DNA of 44,363 bases from an uncultured Collinsella sp. (GCA_937989875.1 CALKBO010000065.1:1-44363); one strand, 5' to 3'. Positions 31,208 to 40,364 are shown, numbered from the stretch's first letter. Notes: generated by a model not told the origin, from the letters alone. Numbers and translations: made by a program.

Positions 31208-31675
31208 ATGCGTCACAACGTTAAGAAGGGCCTGAAGCTCGGCACCGATGCGAGCCACACCAAGGCCATGAAGAAGAGCCTTGCTAAGGCTCTCTTCGAG
31301 AACGACCGCATCAAGACCACCGAGACCCGCGCTAAGGCGCTGCGTTCGGTCGTCGATCCGATCATCACCTGGGCCAAGAAGGGCGACCTGCACTCTCGTC
31401 GTCTGACTATCGCCAAGCTCGGCGATAAGCAGCTCGTTGCCGAGATCTTCGACAAGGCTGCTCAGGGCATGTGGCAGGACCGCAACGGCGGTTACACCCG
31501 CATCATGAAGCTCGGTAACCGCAAGGGCGACAACGCTCCCATCGTTATCATGGAGCTCGTCACCGAGCCTTGCACGCCTAAGGCCAAGAAGGCTGCTCCG
31601 GCCCCCAAGAAGGCCGCTGCTCCCAAGAAGGTCGAGGCTGCCGAGGAGGCTCCTGCTGAGGAGACCGCTGAGTAG
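31208..31675 (+). CDS. rplQ: Ribosomal protein L17 with a low-complexity C-terminal tail
   Basis: A 155-residue L17 from ATG 31208. The core (MRHNVKKGLKLGTDASHTKA, then TTETRAKALRSVVDPIITWAKKG) ends near residue 123. It is followed by a 30-residue tail rich in Ala, Pro, Lys and then Glu (APAPKKAAAPKK and EEAPAEETAE). Such tails occur in other actinobacterial L17 proteins and are absent from the shorter E. coli form. It is the last gene of the operon. Confidence 0.97.
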   Translation: MRHNVKKGLKLGTDASHTKAMKKSLAKALFENDRIKTTETRAKALRSVVDPIITWAKKGDLHSRRLTIAKLGDKQLVAEIFDKAAQGMWQDRNGGYTRIMKLGNRKGDNAPIVIMELVTEPCTPKAKKAAPAPKKAAAPKKVEAAEEAPAEETAE

Positions 31676-31701
31676 ACAATCTGTCTGCATAGGCTATATT
31701 C

Positions 31702-31732
31702 GAGGGGTACGTTCGCGTACCCCTCTTTTTTT
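31702..31732 (+). terminator. Strong intrinsic terminator of the ribosomal operon
   Basis: GAGGGGTACG (31702-31711) pairs perfectly with CGTACCCCTC (31716-31725) around a TTCG tetraloop, followed by seven T (31726-31732). This is a textbook terminator, 26 bases after rplQ. Confidence 0.95.
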
Positions 31733-31767
31733 GTCGAAATGTCATTGCCTGTTTGTTGGGAGCGCCC

Positions 31768-32592
31768 ATGACCGCGCCGTCTGATTTCAATTCGATTCCA
31801 GAGCTCGATGCCACGCTCGTTTTCCGCGTGGCCTACGATGGCTCGTCCTATAGCGGCTTTGCGGAGCAGCCGGGCCAGACGACGGTTGCGGGCGAGCTGC
31901 GCCGCGCTATCGAGACGCTGCTGCGCCGCCCGATAGATCTGACGTGTGCGGGGCGTACCGATGCCGGCGTGCATGCGGTGGCTCAGTATATTAGCGTGCC
32001 CGTAACGGACGCTGAGCTTGCTTTGACGCGCCGTAGATGGCTTAGGGCTATGGACGCGCTGCTGCCCAAAGATATCGCCATTAACGAGGTCTACAAGGCC
32101 CGTAAAGGCTTTTCTGCGCGCTTTGATGCCCGTTCCCGTACGTATACGTACCGTATTGCCGACCGCGACACGCGTCCTGTGCTCTCACGGGGTGCCGTGT
32201 GGTGGCATCGCTATCCCTTGGACGTCGCGGCCATGTCTGCGGCCTGTCCCGCACTTTTGGGCGAGCAGGACTTTAAGAGCTTTTGCAAGGTCGCCTCTGC
32301 CGTGGGCAAGCCTACGCACCGCTGCGTGATGCGTGCCGAGTTTGGCCATGAGGTTGCGTTTGGCGAGGATATCCTGACGTTTACCATCGAGGGCAATGCA
32401 TTTTTACATTCGATGGTGCGTACCATTGTGGGCACCCTTGTCGAGATTGGCATGCATCGCCGCGATCCCGAGTGGATGCGCGAAGTCATTGATGCCTGCG
32501 ACCGAACCGCCGCGGGCCCCACGGCGCCCGCCTGCGGCCTTACGTTTATGGGCGTGGATTACGATCCCGCCGAGCTCGTCGTGCTCGACTAG
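31768..32592 (+). CDS. truA: tRNA pseudouridine(38-40) synthase TruA
   Basis: A 274-residue enzyme that makes pseudouridine at positions 38-40 of tRNA anticodon arms. The start chosen is ATG 31768 with GGGAG upstream, over in-frame TTG codons at 31753 and 31756. The catalytic aspartate is in CAGRTDAGVHA (about residues 57-67). FRVAYDGSSYSGF at the N-terminus and AFLHSMVRTIVGTLVEIG near 211-228 are further TruA hallmarks. truA after rplQ is a common order, here behind a strong terminator. Confidence 0.96.
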   Translation: MTAPSDFNSIPELDATLVFRVAYDGSSYSGFAEQPGQTTVAGELRRAIETLLRRPIDLTCAGRTDAGVHAVAQYISVPVTDAELALTRRRWLRAMDALLPKDIAINEVYKARKGFSARFDARSRTYTYRIADRDTRPVLSRGAVWWHRYPLDVAAMSAACPALLGEQDFKSFCKVASAVGKPTHRCVMRAEFGHEVAFGEDILTFTIEGNAFLHSMVRTIVGTLVEIGMHRRDPEWMREVIDACDRTAAGPTAPACGLTFMGVDYDPAELVVLD

Positions 32593-32752
32593 GGGGAGGG
32601 CTCGTTGCGTCCTTATCGGCGTATGCCATGTGTGAGCTACGCGTGTGCAACATCTGTTCTTGGCGTGCAGCACAGCCGACGTCCCGTTGCTTTTATTGCT
32701 GGGGTGTACCATGAACGACGGTTGATTAACAGCTGTCGAGAGGACGGAAAAC

Positions 32753-33793
32753 TTGGTTCGACGTGGTTCGCATCCGCGACTTTCGGTGATCCTTATTGTT
32801 GAGGGTTCGCCCAGCTATGCGATGCGTGCGCTCGAGAGTGTCCAGAACCAAGACCTCTATGACCTGCAAATTGTCGTGGTTTGTCGCGACGTTGCGCCGG
32901 GCGTGCGCCATTCGCTTCAAGTTGCTGCCGACAGGGACATCCATATTGATTTGATTGACGTCGAGGACGCGAAGCGCGGTGCTTGTCTTCGTGCCGGTTT
33001 TGCTGCCTCGCGTGGCTCTCAAATCATCGCTATGAACGCCGATGAGTGGTTTGCTCCGCAGGCCCTTTCCAAGATGGTCGATATCGCGTGCGATACTGCG
33101 GCAGACATTGTGCTCCCCTCGGTGTCGCTCGATCGCTACGATGCGCATCGCGAGCGTCATTCGCGCGTCTTGGATGCTGCCTCTATTGCCATAGAAGACG
33201 AGTCTTCTATGGTGACTGGGCTGCCCCAGTTGATTTTGGGCGGCCTAGTCGCTCAGACCTCTGGCGTGATGTATAGCCGTCCGCTGTTTGAGGCATGCCT
33301 GTCGCGCGGCAAGGCGTACCGTACGGTTGAGTTTATGGCTTATGCGCTCTCGCAGGCACGATTCGTGTCCGGCTGCGGCGACGCTTGTTTCCACGCGGTG
33401 GCACCTAAGCTTACAGATGCCTTTGATCCCACCATGTATGCCAGGATATCCGATGACACTCGAGCGCTCGACGAGCTTGCGGACTCACTCTCGGAAGCAG
33501 ATAGCGGTGGTCGGCTCAAGCTGGCAAGCCAAAAGTTCTACTTTGCCGGACTGGTCGCCTGCATCGAGAATTTGTGTCTGAGCCCGCATGGGGTGTCGTC
33601 AATCGAGCGCTCCGCCCGCATGCGTGATATGCTCGAGGCGCCTCGAACCCGTCAGATGGTCGCCGCGCTCAAGGATAACCATCGGGGGCTCGGTCTGTTG
33701 TTTGGGCCGATCGCCAGCGCCAAGCCCGCGCGCTGCGTGATGTGTACGCATCTGGCAGCTTTTCTTAACCGGACGGGCGCAAAAACCGCCTAA
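32753..33793 (+). CDS. Family 2-like glycosyltransferase
   Basis: A 346-residue protein from TTG 32753, with GAGAGGACGGA upstream. The N-terminal about 110 residues follow the GT-A pattern of family 2: SVILIVEGSPSYAMRALESV, then LRAGFAASRGSQIIAMNADEWF, where NADEW takes the place of the metal-binding DxD. The C-terminal part is unassigned, helical and lacks transmembrane segments. There is no signal peptide. The motif is weaker than in typical enzymes, so catalysis is uncertain. It stands alone between truA and argR, with no polysaccharide genes nearby. A role in cell-envelope sugars is possible only by family. Confidence 0.65.
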   Translation: MVRRGSHPRLSVILIVEGSPSYAMRALESVQNQDLYDLQIVVVCRDVAPGVRHSLQVAADRDIHIDLIDVEDAKRGACLRAGFAASRGSQIIAMNADEWFAPQALSKMVDIACDTAADIVLPSVSLDRYDAHRERHSRVLDAASIAIEDESSMVTGLPQLILGGLVAQTSGVMYSRPLFEACLSRGKAYRTVEFMAYALSQARFVSGCGDACFHAVAPKLTDAFDPTMYARISDDTRALDELADSLSEADSGGRLKLASQKFYFAGLVACIENLCLSPHGVSSIERSARMRDMLEAPRTRQMVAALKDNHRGLGLLFGPIASAKPARCVMCTHLAAFLNRTGAKTA

Positions 33794-33878
33794 ACGGCTC
33801 ATTACGAAACAAACTTGCATAGAATTGTTTCGAAATGCGTTCTTATACACAAAAGCCTTCAAATAGCGTTAAACTATT

Positions 33879-33891
33879 CAATCACTGATTG
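33879..33891. promoter_or_regulatory. Short palindrome before argR, candidate self-operator
   Basis: CAATCA (33879-33884) and TGATTG (33886-33891) form a perfect inverted repeat around one base, in an AT-rich stretch 35 bases before argR. ArgR commonly controls its own gene through AT-rich palindromes, but this site is only a loose match to known ARG boxes. Confidence 0.35.
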
Positions 33892-33925
33892 ATTGTCTCC
33901 GCCATCTTTTGGAGAGAGGGTTTGT

Positions 33926-34363
33926 ATGGCTAAAAAACGCAATGGGCGCCAGGATGCCATTAGAGATATTGTGCGCAATAAGGACGTCCGCACGCAGCGC
34001 GTGCTGGTCGATGAGCTCCGCGCTATGGGCTTTGATTGTACGCAGGCGACTGTCTCTCGCGATATTGCCGATATGGGGCTGCGTAAGCTCCCTGAGGGCA
34101 TCTATGTTCTGGCAGAGGACCTGCACCTGCAGCGTATGGTTTCCGAGCTCGTAACGGGCGTTCTGCGCACCGATAATCTGGTTATGATCAAGGCTCAGCC
34201 TGGCACGGCTTCCGGCATCGCCGCCGCTGTTGATGCGGCAGAGCTGCCCGATGTGCTTGGCTCGCTTGCCGGCAACGATACGATTTTGGTTATTGCCCAG
34301 ACGGCCGAGGACGGCGAGCGTCTTGAGGCGCTGATCAATAAGCTGAGCAATTCTCGCAAGTAG
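33926..34363 (+). CDS. argR: Arginine repressor ArgR
   Basis: A 145-residue protein of normal length. The start is ATG 33926 with GGAGAGAGG upstream; the longer frame from 33893 crosses this site. The winged-helix domain (residues 1-70) shows RVLVDELRAMGFDCTQATVSRDIADMGLRKLP. The C-terminal oligomerisation and arginine-binding domain has QPGTASGIAAAVDAAELPDVLGSLAGNDTILVI. It represses arginine biosynthesis or controls arginine breakdown when arginine is bound. No arginine genes lie in the window, so its targets are elsewhere. Confidence 0.95.
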   Translation: MAKKRNGRQDAIRDIVRNKDVRTQRVLVDELRAMGFDCTQATVSRDIADMGLRKLPEGIYVLAEDLHLQRMVSELVTGVLRTDNLVMIKAQPGTASGIAAAVDAAELPDVLGSLAGNDTILVIAQTAEDGERLEALINKLSNSRK

Positions 34364-34414
34364 GCGTGCGGGTCGTGCGCTCGGCACTGTGCGCGCTGAC
34401 ATAGTGGCTTGTAA

Positions 34415-34447
34415 GGGGTATCGACGTTGGTCGGTACCCCCTTTTTT
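34415..34447 (+). terminator. Intrinsic terminator after argR
   Basis: GGGGTATCGAC (34415-34425) pairs with GTCGGTACCCC (34430-34440), one T-G pair, around a 4-base loop, followed by CTTTTTT. It lies 52 bases after the argR stop. Confidence 0.9.
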
Positions 34448-34488
34448 GTCTGCCGGTATAAAGACCGCCCATCAGGTCGCTTTAAACT

Positions 34489-34528
34489 AAAAAGGCCCCC
34501 GAGCAGTTTAATAAGCTGCTCGGGGGCC
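34489..34528 (-). terminator. Intrinsic terminator of the penicillin-binding protein gene
   Basis: GGCCCCCGAGCAG (34494-34506) pairs perfectly with CTGCTCGGGGGCC (34516-34528), 13 bp, around a 9-base loop. On the minus strand it is followed by TTTTT (plus-strand A run 34489-34493), 26 bases after the gene's stop. Confidence 0.92.
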
Positions 34529-34553
34529 TTGTTGCTAATGGCCGGATGAATTT

Positions 34554-36752
34554 CTAGCCAACAGTATCGTCAGGCGTGGGCGAGGGGTCGGGAGTGGGCG
34601 TAGGCGTGGGCGTAGGCGTGCCGCCATCGCCGCCGGTCGAACCACCAGTGGAGCCGCCCGTCGAGCCACCGGTCGTTCCGGTGCCGCCGGTGGTGTCGCC
34701 GCCCGTGGTCTCGGTGGTCGTGGTCGTCGTGGTGGTCGTTGTGGTGGTTTCCTCTCCGTCCTCGTTCTCGTCCTTGTCGTCGTTCTCCGTCTTCTTGGTG
34801 TTGTTGGTGCCGTAGAACTTCCAGACGCTGTTGTTCTTGTAGGTGGGCGCCGTTCCGGTCGCAAACTCCTCGCGCTCGGTACCGGTCAGAACGGTGTTCA
34901 TAAACCGCTTAAAGACAGGCAGGTTGGTGCTGTCGCCCAGCAGGTCCGTGCCGTATTTTTGGATGGGGATCTCACCTGCGGAATAGCCGGTCCACAGGGC
35001 GCACGCCAGCTGCGGGGTATAGCCGCAGAACCACAGGTTGGTGGTGTTGTCGGTGGTGCCCGTTTTGCCGGCATAGGGCTGGTTGACGCTCAGGGCGCCA
35101 GCAGCACCTGTACCGCTGCCCTGCATGACGCCGGACAGAACATCGGTGACCGCGGCGGCCTCGCCCTCGGTAAGCACCTGTGAGGGATTGTCCGTGTGCT
35201 GGTACAGTACCGAACCGGTACGAGAGTCAATCTCGGTGATGGCGATCGGCTGGCGATAGTAGCCGCCGTTGGCAAACGTCGCGAAGGCGGCGGCCATCTC
35301 GACCGGCGAGATCGAGCCGGTGCCGAGCGTCATGACGGGAACGTCCTCGATGTTGTCCTTGGCGGGATCGATGCCGAGCTTTTTGACGAGCGAGATGATC
35401 TTGCTGTTGCCGACGGCTTCCGCCACCTGGATGTAGCCGGTGTTGGAGGAGTATGCCGTTGCCTGCTTAAGCGTGATGTTGCCATAGCTATGGTTGGCGT
35501 AGTTTTGGACCTCGGTCGTGGTGCCCTTGGCCTTGAGCGGCGAGTTGCAGTTGAGGGTGACGTTGGGGTTCATGCCGTTTTGGATGGCAGTTGCCAGCGT
35601 AAAGGCCTTAAAGGTGGAACCGACGGGACGCTTCGCCGTAGCGTGGTTCACATGGTTCTCGTCGGCGTTGTAGTCGTAGCCGCCCACCATGCACTTGATG
35701 TAGCCGGTCTTGGGGTCGACGACGACCATGCCCATGTCCAGGCCGTCGAGCGAGAGCGTGTCGAGCTGCTCGCGGACGGCATTCTCTGCCACCTGCTGCA
35801 TCGTGGGGTCGATGGTGGTCTTGACGGTCAGACCGCCCTTAAAGAGCACGTCGGTCGAGAACTCCTGCTCCAGCAGCTGCTTAACATAGGCGACAAAGTA
35901 GGGCTGCGAGTATACGTCGACGCCGCTGCCCGAGATTTCGGTCACGTTGAGGGTGATGGGCTCGGCCTGTGCGGCATCGTGCTCCTCCTGCGTGATGTGG
36001 CCCAGGCGCAACATGTTGTCAAGGACCTTGTTGCGACGGGACAGCGCCAGGTCGGGGTTGACCGTGGGGTCGTACTGCGAGGGCGAGTTGGGAAGGCCGA
36101 TGAGCAGCGCGGCCTCGCTCAGGGTGAGGTCGGCGGCGCTCTTGGACAGGTAGGTCTCGGCTGCGGCCTCGATGCCGTAGGCGCCGTGACCGTAATAGAT
36201 GGTGTTGAGGTACATCATGAGGATCTCGTCTTTGGAGTACATGTCCTCCATCTTGACGGCGATGTAGGCCTCGCGCACCTTACGCTCGATGGTCGAGTCG
36301 AACTGCTCCTCCTGCAGGATGGTGTTGCGCACCAGCTGCTGGGTGATAGTCGAGGCGCCTTCGTGCCCGCCGCCGAGGGTTGCCACCGCAGCACGCGCGA
36401 TACCCCACAGGTCGATACCGCCGTGCTCGTAGAAGCGCTCGTCCTCGACGTCAACGGTGCCCTGCAGCACGTAGGGGGAGACCTCGTCCTTGGTGATGGA
36501 CTTGCGGTTTTGCGTGTAGAAGCTCGCGATCTTGTTGCCGTTGCAGTCGACGATCTCGGTGGGCTCGCTCACCAGATACGCGTTGGCGTCGGTGTAGTCG
36601 GGCAGATCGGACAGCCAGCGGTTGACGTTGCCGACCATGCCGATGCCAAATGCCACGCCCGCGATAAGCAAAAAGCCCAAAAACGAGAGCAGGATTATGG
36701 GCAGGGCATGCGTCTTTGAACGGCTGCGTCCCTGTCGTTGGCGAGGACCCAT
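34554..36752 (-). CDS. Class A penicillin-binding protein (glycosyltransferase and transpeptidase)
   Basis: A 732-residue bifunctional peptidoglycan synthase. The start is ATG 36752 behind GGAGGT. There is a basic N-terminus and one membrane anchor (about residues 17-41). The GT51 domain has EDERFYEH (103-110, catalytic Glu) and EGASTITQQL (131-140). The transpeptidase domain has STFK (379-382, catalytic Ser), SSN (435-437) and KTGT (563-566). The tail from about 652 is low complexity: acidic Asp/Glu, twelve Thr (669-680), repeated GGST, then alternating Thr-Pro. It polymerises and cross-links cell wall outside the membrane. The tail may span or bind the wall. Confidence 0.95.
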   Translation of the reverse strand: MGPRQRQGRSRSKTHALPIILLSFLGFLLIAGVAFGIGMVGNVNRWLSDLPDYTDANAYLVSEPTEIVDCNGNKIASFYTQNRKSITKDEVSPYVLQGTVDVEDERFYEHGGIDLWGIARAAVATLGGGHEGASTITQQLVRNTILQEEQFDSTIERKVREAYIAVKMEDMYSKDEILMMYLNTIYYGHGAYGIEAAAETYLSKSAADLTLSEAALLIGLPNSPSQYDPTVNPDLALSRRNKVLDNMLRLGHITQEEHDAAQAEPITLNVTEISGSGVDVYSQPYFVAYVKQLLEQEFSTDVLFKGGLTVKTTIDPTMQQVAENAVREQLDTLSLDGLDMGMVVVDPKTGYIKCMVGGYDYNADENHVNHATAKRPVGSTFKAFTLATAIQNGMNPNVTLNCNSPLKAKGTTTEVQNYANHSYGNITLKQATAYSSNTGYIQVAEAVGNSKIISLVKKLGIDPAKDNIEDVPVMTLGTGSISPVEMAAAFATFANGGYYRQPIAITEIDSRTGSVLYQHTDNPSQVLTEGEAAAVTDVLSGVMQGSGTGAAGALSVNQPYAGKTGTTDNTTNLWFCGYTPQLACALWTGYSAGEIPIQKYGTDLLGDSTNLPVFKRFMNTVLTGTEREEFATGTAPTYKNNSVWKFYGTNNTKKTENDDKDENEDGEETTTTTTTTTTTTETTGGDTTGGTGTTGGSTGGSTGGSTGGDGGTPTPTPTPTPDPSPTPDDTVG

Positions 36753-36914
36753 ATATTGACCTCCAGGTATGTCGTGCCGGACGGCGGATGTGCTGTCGGG
36801 GCAGGATGGACATAAGTTATTACACGATAAACCAAACGGGGCGCGCGAGGCCTCGTGTATGCTGGAAGACGGCATTTTTCAGAGTGAATGCATACCTTGG
36901 TAAGGAGTTTGTCG

Positions 36915-38873
36915 ATGGCGATTCGGACGATGGAGCCGAGCGGACAATACAAGACTGGATTGGATGCTGCCGGTGCGGCGCTGCCCGAGCTGCTGGCGCC
37001 GGCGGGCGGGCTCGACCAGATGCTTGCGGCCATCGCCGCGGGCGCCGATGCCATCTATGCGGGGTTGGGCGGCTTTAACGCCCGTGTGAGCGCCCATGGC
37101 TTTACGGATGACGAGTTTGCGCGCGGTTGTGCCGTGGCGCATGCCCATGGTGTGCGTGTGTACGCGACGCTCAACGTGTTCGTGTTTGACGATGAGTTGT
37201 CCGACGCGGTGGCGTTGGGAGCTCATGCACTGGAGCTGGGCGCCGATGCTCTGGTTGTCGCCGATGCCGGGCTGGCTTGTGTACTGCGCACGGCGATTCC
37301 CGGGGTCGAGATTCACCTGTCCACGCAGGCGGGCGTTCATAGCGAAGGCGCCGTGCGGCTTGCCGCCGATGAGCTGGGGGTCGAGCGCGTGACGACGGCA
37401 CGCGAGCTGACGGTCGACGAGATTGCGGCGCTATGTGCCACGGGTGTGCCCATCGAGGTATTCTGCCACGGTGCGATTTGCATCGGCTATTCGGGGGCGT
37501 GCGAGTTCTCTGCCCTTCGACGTGGCCGCTCTGCGATGCGCGGTGATTGCACGCAGCCGTGCCGTCTATCCTATGACTTGGTGGACGAGGCTGGGCAGAG
37601 TGTTGCCGCCGTCGAGGGAGATCGCCTGCTGTGTCCGCGCGACTATCTGGGTATTGCGCATCTGCCCGAGCTTGTAGATGCCGGCGTGGCGTCGCTCAAG
37701 ATCGAGGGGCGCATGAAGAACCCCGATTACGTATTCAACGTGGTGCGGGTGTGGCGCCGGGCACTCGATATGCTGTGCGACGGCGCGTGGGACCCCGATG
37801 CCGTGGAAGAGCTTGAGCGCGAGCTGGGAAGGTCGTTTAACCGTGGGTTTACCGATGCGTACCTGCGAGGGCGTTCGGGTGCCGAGCTGATGAGCTTTGA
37901 GCGCGCAATTAACCAGGGCGTGCGCGTGGGGCGCTTGGTCGCTGTGGGCCACGAAGAGGTGACCGTTGAGCTCGACGCCGCCGTGGCGGCGGGTGACACG
38001 CTCGAGATTCGGTTTTATCCGGGTGTCGACGCGCGTCCCGATGTGCCCAAGCGCTGGCCGCAGGTGCCCTGCCCGGTGGATACCGCAGCGGGGAAGCGCG
38101 TCGTCGTGCATTGCAAGCGTAAGGTGGACACGGGCTGCGAGGTATACCTGATTCGCAGCGCCGGCGTGTTGGATCAGACGGCGGCGGTGTTGGAGCGCAT
38201 GCGGGCCGAGGCGGATGCGATTGCGCCCGTTGCGCGTGCCGTCGAGGTACTGCTCTTTGAGGGCGTTGCGGTGGATGGCGGTGCATCGACGGAGTTGGTG
38301 GAGTGCGCGGTTCCCACTCGCATGGTTTTTGCTTGGCAGCTGATGGATGCCGACCCGCGCGGGGAACTCGATTTGTCCGACGCCGTTGTGGTGCTTGACG
38401 AGGTGTGCCGCGCGAGTGACGCTGACTGGACCCGCTCACTGATGCAGCGTGCCGGGCGCGTCGTCTGCCGCAACCTGGGACAGGTGGTGATCGCTCGCGA
38501 GCTGGGCGTGACGTTTGACGTGGCGGCGCCGGTGTTCTGCGCGAATCGGGCCACGCTTACCTGGCTGCGCGGACTCGGTGCGGGGCGGGTGTACTTGCCG
38601 GCCGAGTTGCTCGGCAATGATGCGGAGCGTATTGCCGAACTGGCTGCTGAACCCGGCGTCTTGGGTCCGGTCGACGCCGACCGTCCCGAGCTTATGATGT
38701 GCGAGCACTGCCTGCTGACCGCCGAGGGCGTCTGCGCCACCGATGCGACGGGACAGGTCCGTTGCCGCGACTGCTTGCGTCGTCGGCAGGCACGCTATCT
38801 GGTCGAGCGTGACGGTACACGTCTGCCAGTTGCCATTGACGCATGCGGCAGGACGAGGATTTTCCTGTCGTAG
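36915..38873 (+). CDS. U32-family protein (peptidase U32; RNA hydroxylation type)
   Basis: A 652-residue protein. The start is ATG 36915 with AAGGAG 7 bases upstream, over 36888. The N-terminal U32 domain begins ELLAPAGGLDQMLAAIAAGADAIYAG, and its cysteines (CHGAICIGYSGACEFS then GDCTQPC) are those known to be needed in the TrhP and RlhA members, which support hydroxylation of tRNA or 23S rRNA. The C-terminus has a second Cys set (CEHC, CATD, CRDC) that looks like a zinc ribbon. It is a long form of the family, divergent from the penicillin-binding protein gene. True protease activity is doubtful. Confidence 0.88.
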   Translation: MAIRTMEPSGQYKTGLDAAGAALPELLAPAGGLDQMLAAIAAGADAIYAGLGGFNARVSAHGFTDDEFARGCAVAHAHGVRVYATLNVFVFDDELSDAVALGAHALELGADALVVADAGLACVLRTAIPGVEIHLSTQAGVHSEGAVRLAADELGVERVTTARELTVDEIAALCATGVPIEVFCHGAICIGYSGACEFSALRRGRSAMRGDCTQPCRLSYDLVDEAGQSVAAVEGDRLLCPRDYLGIAHLPELVDAGVASLKIEGRMKNPDYVFNVVRVWRRALDMLCDGAWDPDAVEELERELGRSFNRGFTDAYLRGRSGAELMSFERAINQGVRVGRLVAVGHEEVTVELDAAVAAGDTLEIRFYPGVDARPDVPKRWPQVPCPVDTAAGKRVVVHCKRKVDTGCEVYLIRSAGVLDQTAAVLERMRAEADAIAPVARAVEVLLFEGVAVDGGASTELVECAVPTRMVFAWQLMDADPRGELDLSDAVVVLDEVCRASDADWTRSLMQRAGRVVCRNLGQVVIARELGVTFDVAAPVFCANRATLTWLRGLGAGRVYLPAELLGNDAERIAELAAEPGVLGPVDADRPELMMCEHCLLTAEGVCATDATGQVRCRDCLRRRQARYLVERDGTRLPVAIDACGRTRIFLS

Positions 38874-38969
38874 GTGCCGCGTCGCGTCAGTTTGTTATCA
38901 TAAGAGAGTTTATGGACTTCCAGCACCGCCGTTTTCGGCGAGGGTGCTATAGCAAAAGGAGGATACCCA

Positions 38970-40181
38970 ATGCTGTCTGTTGACGAGCAAATGCGTATCA
39001 TCACCTCGGGCGCCGCGCAGATCGTTCCCGAGGCCGACCTTCGCAAGAAGCTTGAGAAGGGCGAGCCCCTCAACATCAAGCTCGGCGTCGACCCCACCAG
39101 CCCCGACCTGCACCTGGGCCACGCCGTGCCGCTGCGCAAGATGCGTCAGTTCCAGGACCTGGGCCACAACGTCACCCTCATCATCGGCAACGGTACCGCG
39201 CTGATCGGCGACCCCTCGGGTAAGAACTCCACGCGTCCGCAGCTTTCGCAGGAGCAGATCGAGGCCAACGCCGAGACCTACGTGAGCCAGGCCATGAAGA
39301 TCCTGGATCCCGAGAAGACCACCATCGTGCACAACGGCGACTGGATTCTTTCGATGGACCTGGCCGGCCTGCTGCAGGTGTGCTCCAAGTTCACCGTCGC
39401 CCGCATCCTCGAGCGCGACGACTTTACCAAGCGCTACCAGTCCCAGACGCCGATTGCCCTGCACGAGTTCCTGTACCCCGTGATGCAGGCATTCGACTCC
39501 GTGCAGATCAAGGCCGACGTCGAGATGGGCGGCACCGATCAGCTCTTTAACCTGCTCGCCGGCCGCGAGCTTATGGAGAAGATGGGCATGGAGCCGCAGA
39601 TCGCGCTCACCATGCCGCTGCTCGAGGGCACCGACGGCGTGCGCAAGATGTCCAAGTCCTATGGCAACTACATCGGCCTGACCGACGCTCCCAAGGATAT
39701 GTTCGGCAAGACCATGTCCATCCCCGACGAGATGATCGGCAAGTACTATCGTCTGGCCAGCTCGCTCACCCCGGCCGAGGTCGACAAGATCGACGCCGCC
39801 CTGGCCGATGGCTCCGCCGACCCCTACGAGCTCAAGCGTGCTCTGGGCCGCGACCTGTGCGACACCTACCACGGCGCCGGCGCCGGCGACGAGGCTCAGG
39901 CCGAGTTCGACCGCGTGTTCAAGGAGGGCCAGCTCGCCGACTTCCCCGAGAAGCACGTTGAGCTGACCGTCAACGACGAGGGCCAGATCTACCTCGCTGG
40001 CCTGCTCAAGGACCTGGGTCTTTCGGCGAGCGCCGGCCAGGCTCGTCGCGATATCGACGGCGGCGGCGTCAAGATCAACGGCAAGGCCGTGGCTCCCAAG
40101 AGCTACAACATCGACCCCAGCGCCCTCAAGCTGGGCGACACCCTCTCCGTGGGCAAGCGCAAGGGCTTTAAGTTGATTTAG
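38970..40181 (+). CDS. tyrS: Tyrosyl-tRNA synthetase
   Basis: A 403-residue class I synthetase from ATG 38970 behind AAAGGAGG. The HIGH-type motif is HLGH (48-51) and KMSKS is at 226-230. The C-terminal S4 domain (about 340-400) reads SASAGQARRDIDGGGVKINGK. Its motif pattern (KLGVDPTSPDLHLGH) is closer to the TyrZ branch than to E. coli TyrS. A hairpin (AGCAC 38922-38926 with GTGCT 38944-38948, inner CGCCG/CGGCG) lies just before the ribosome binding site; the leader is too short for a T-box. Confidence 0.97.
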   Translation: MLSVDEQMRIITSGAAQIVPEADLRKKLEKGEPLNIKLGVDPTSPDLHLGHAVPLRKMRQFQDLGHNVTLIIGNGTALIGDPSGKNSTRPQLSQEQIEANAETYVSQAMKILDPEKTTIVHNGDWILSMDLAGLLQVCSKFTVARILERDDFTKRYQSQTPIALHEFLYPVMQAFDSVQIKADVEMGGTDQLFNLLAGRELMEKMGMEPQIALTMPLLEGTDGVRKMSKSYGNYIGLTDAPKDMFGKTMSIPDEMIGKYYRLASSLTPAEVDKIDAALADGSADPYELKRALGRDLCDTYHGAGAGDEAQAEFDRVFKEGQLADFPEKHVELTVNDEGQIYLAGLLKDLGLSASAGQARRDIDGGGVKINGKAVAPKSYNIDPSALKLGDTLSVGKRKGFKLI

Positions 40182-40220
40182 TTCCACCGTTCTAACGAAC
40201 GGCGGACCGGCCGACGCTGC

Positions 40221-40319
40221 GCGGGCCGCATTTGGACAATCTGACGTTCAACTTCAAGGGCGCGACCAGAAGGTCAGCGCCCTTTCGTTTCACGTCACCT
40301 TGTCTCAAATGCGGCCCGC
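40221..40319 (+). repeat. 99-base nested inverted repeat after tyrS with internal terminator-like stem
   Basis: The outer arms 40221-40239 and 40300-40319 match over 19 bases with one bulge. An inner TGACGT/ACGTCA pair follows, and the innermost stem AAGGGCGCGACC (40256-40267) pairs with GGTC-A-GCGCCCTT (40272-40284), followed by TCGTTT. The whole can fold as one long rod. It probably ends tyrS transcription and may also be a mobile palindromic element. Confidence 0.75.
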
Positions 40320-40364
40320 TCGCTGTCGTTGCCAAAACATCGGCGCTTCCGTGGTTGGCACTTG

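Noticed and set aside
35196..36719. Long plus-strand frame opposite the penicillin-binding protein
   Set aside because: The product is valine- and glycine-rich with no domain; the minus-strand gene has complete catalytic motifs.
38874..38969. T-box leader before tyrS
   Set aside because: The gap is only 96 bases and lacks the T-box consensus; only a simple hairpin is present.
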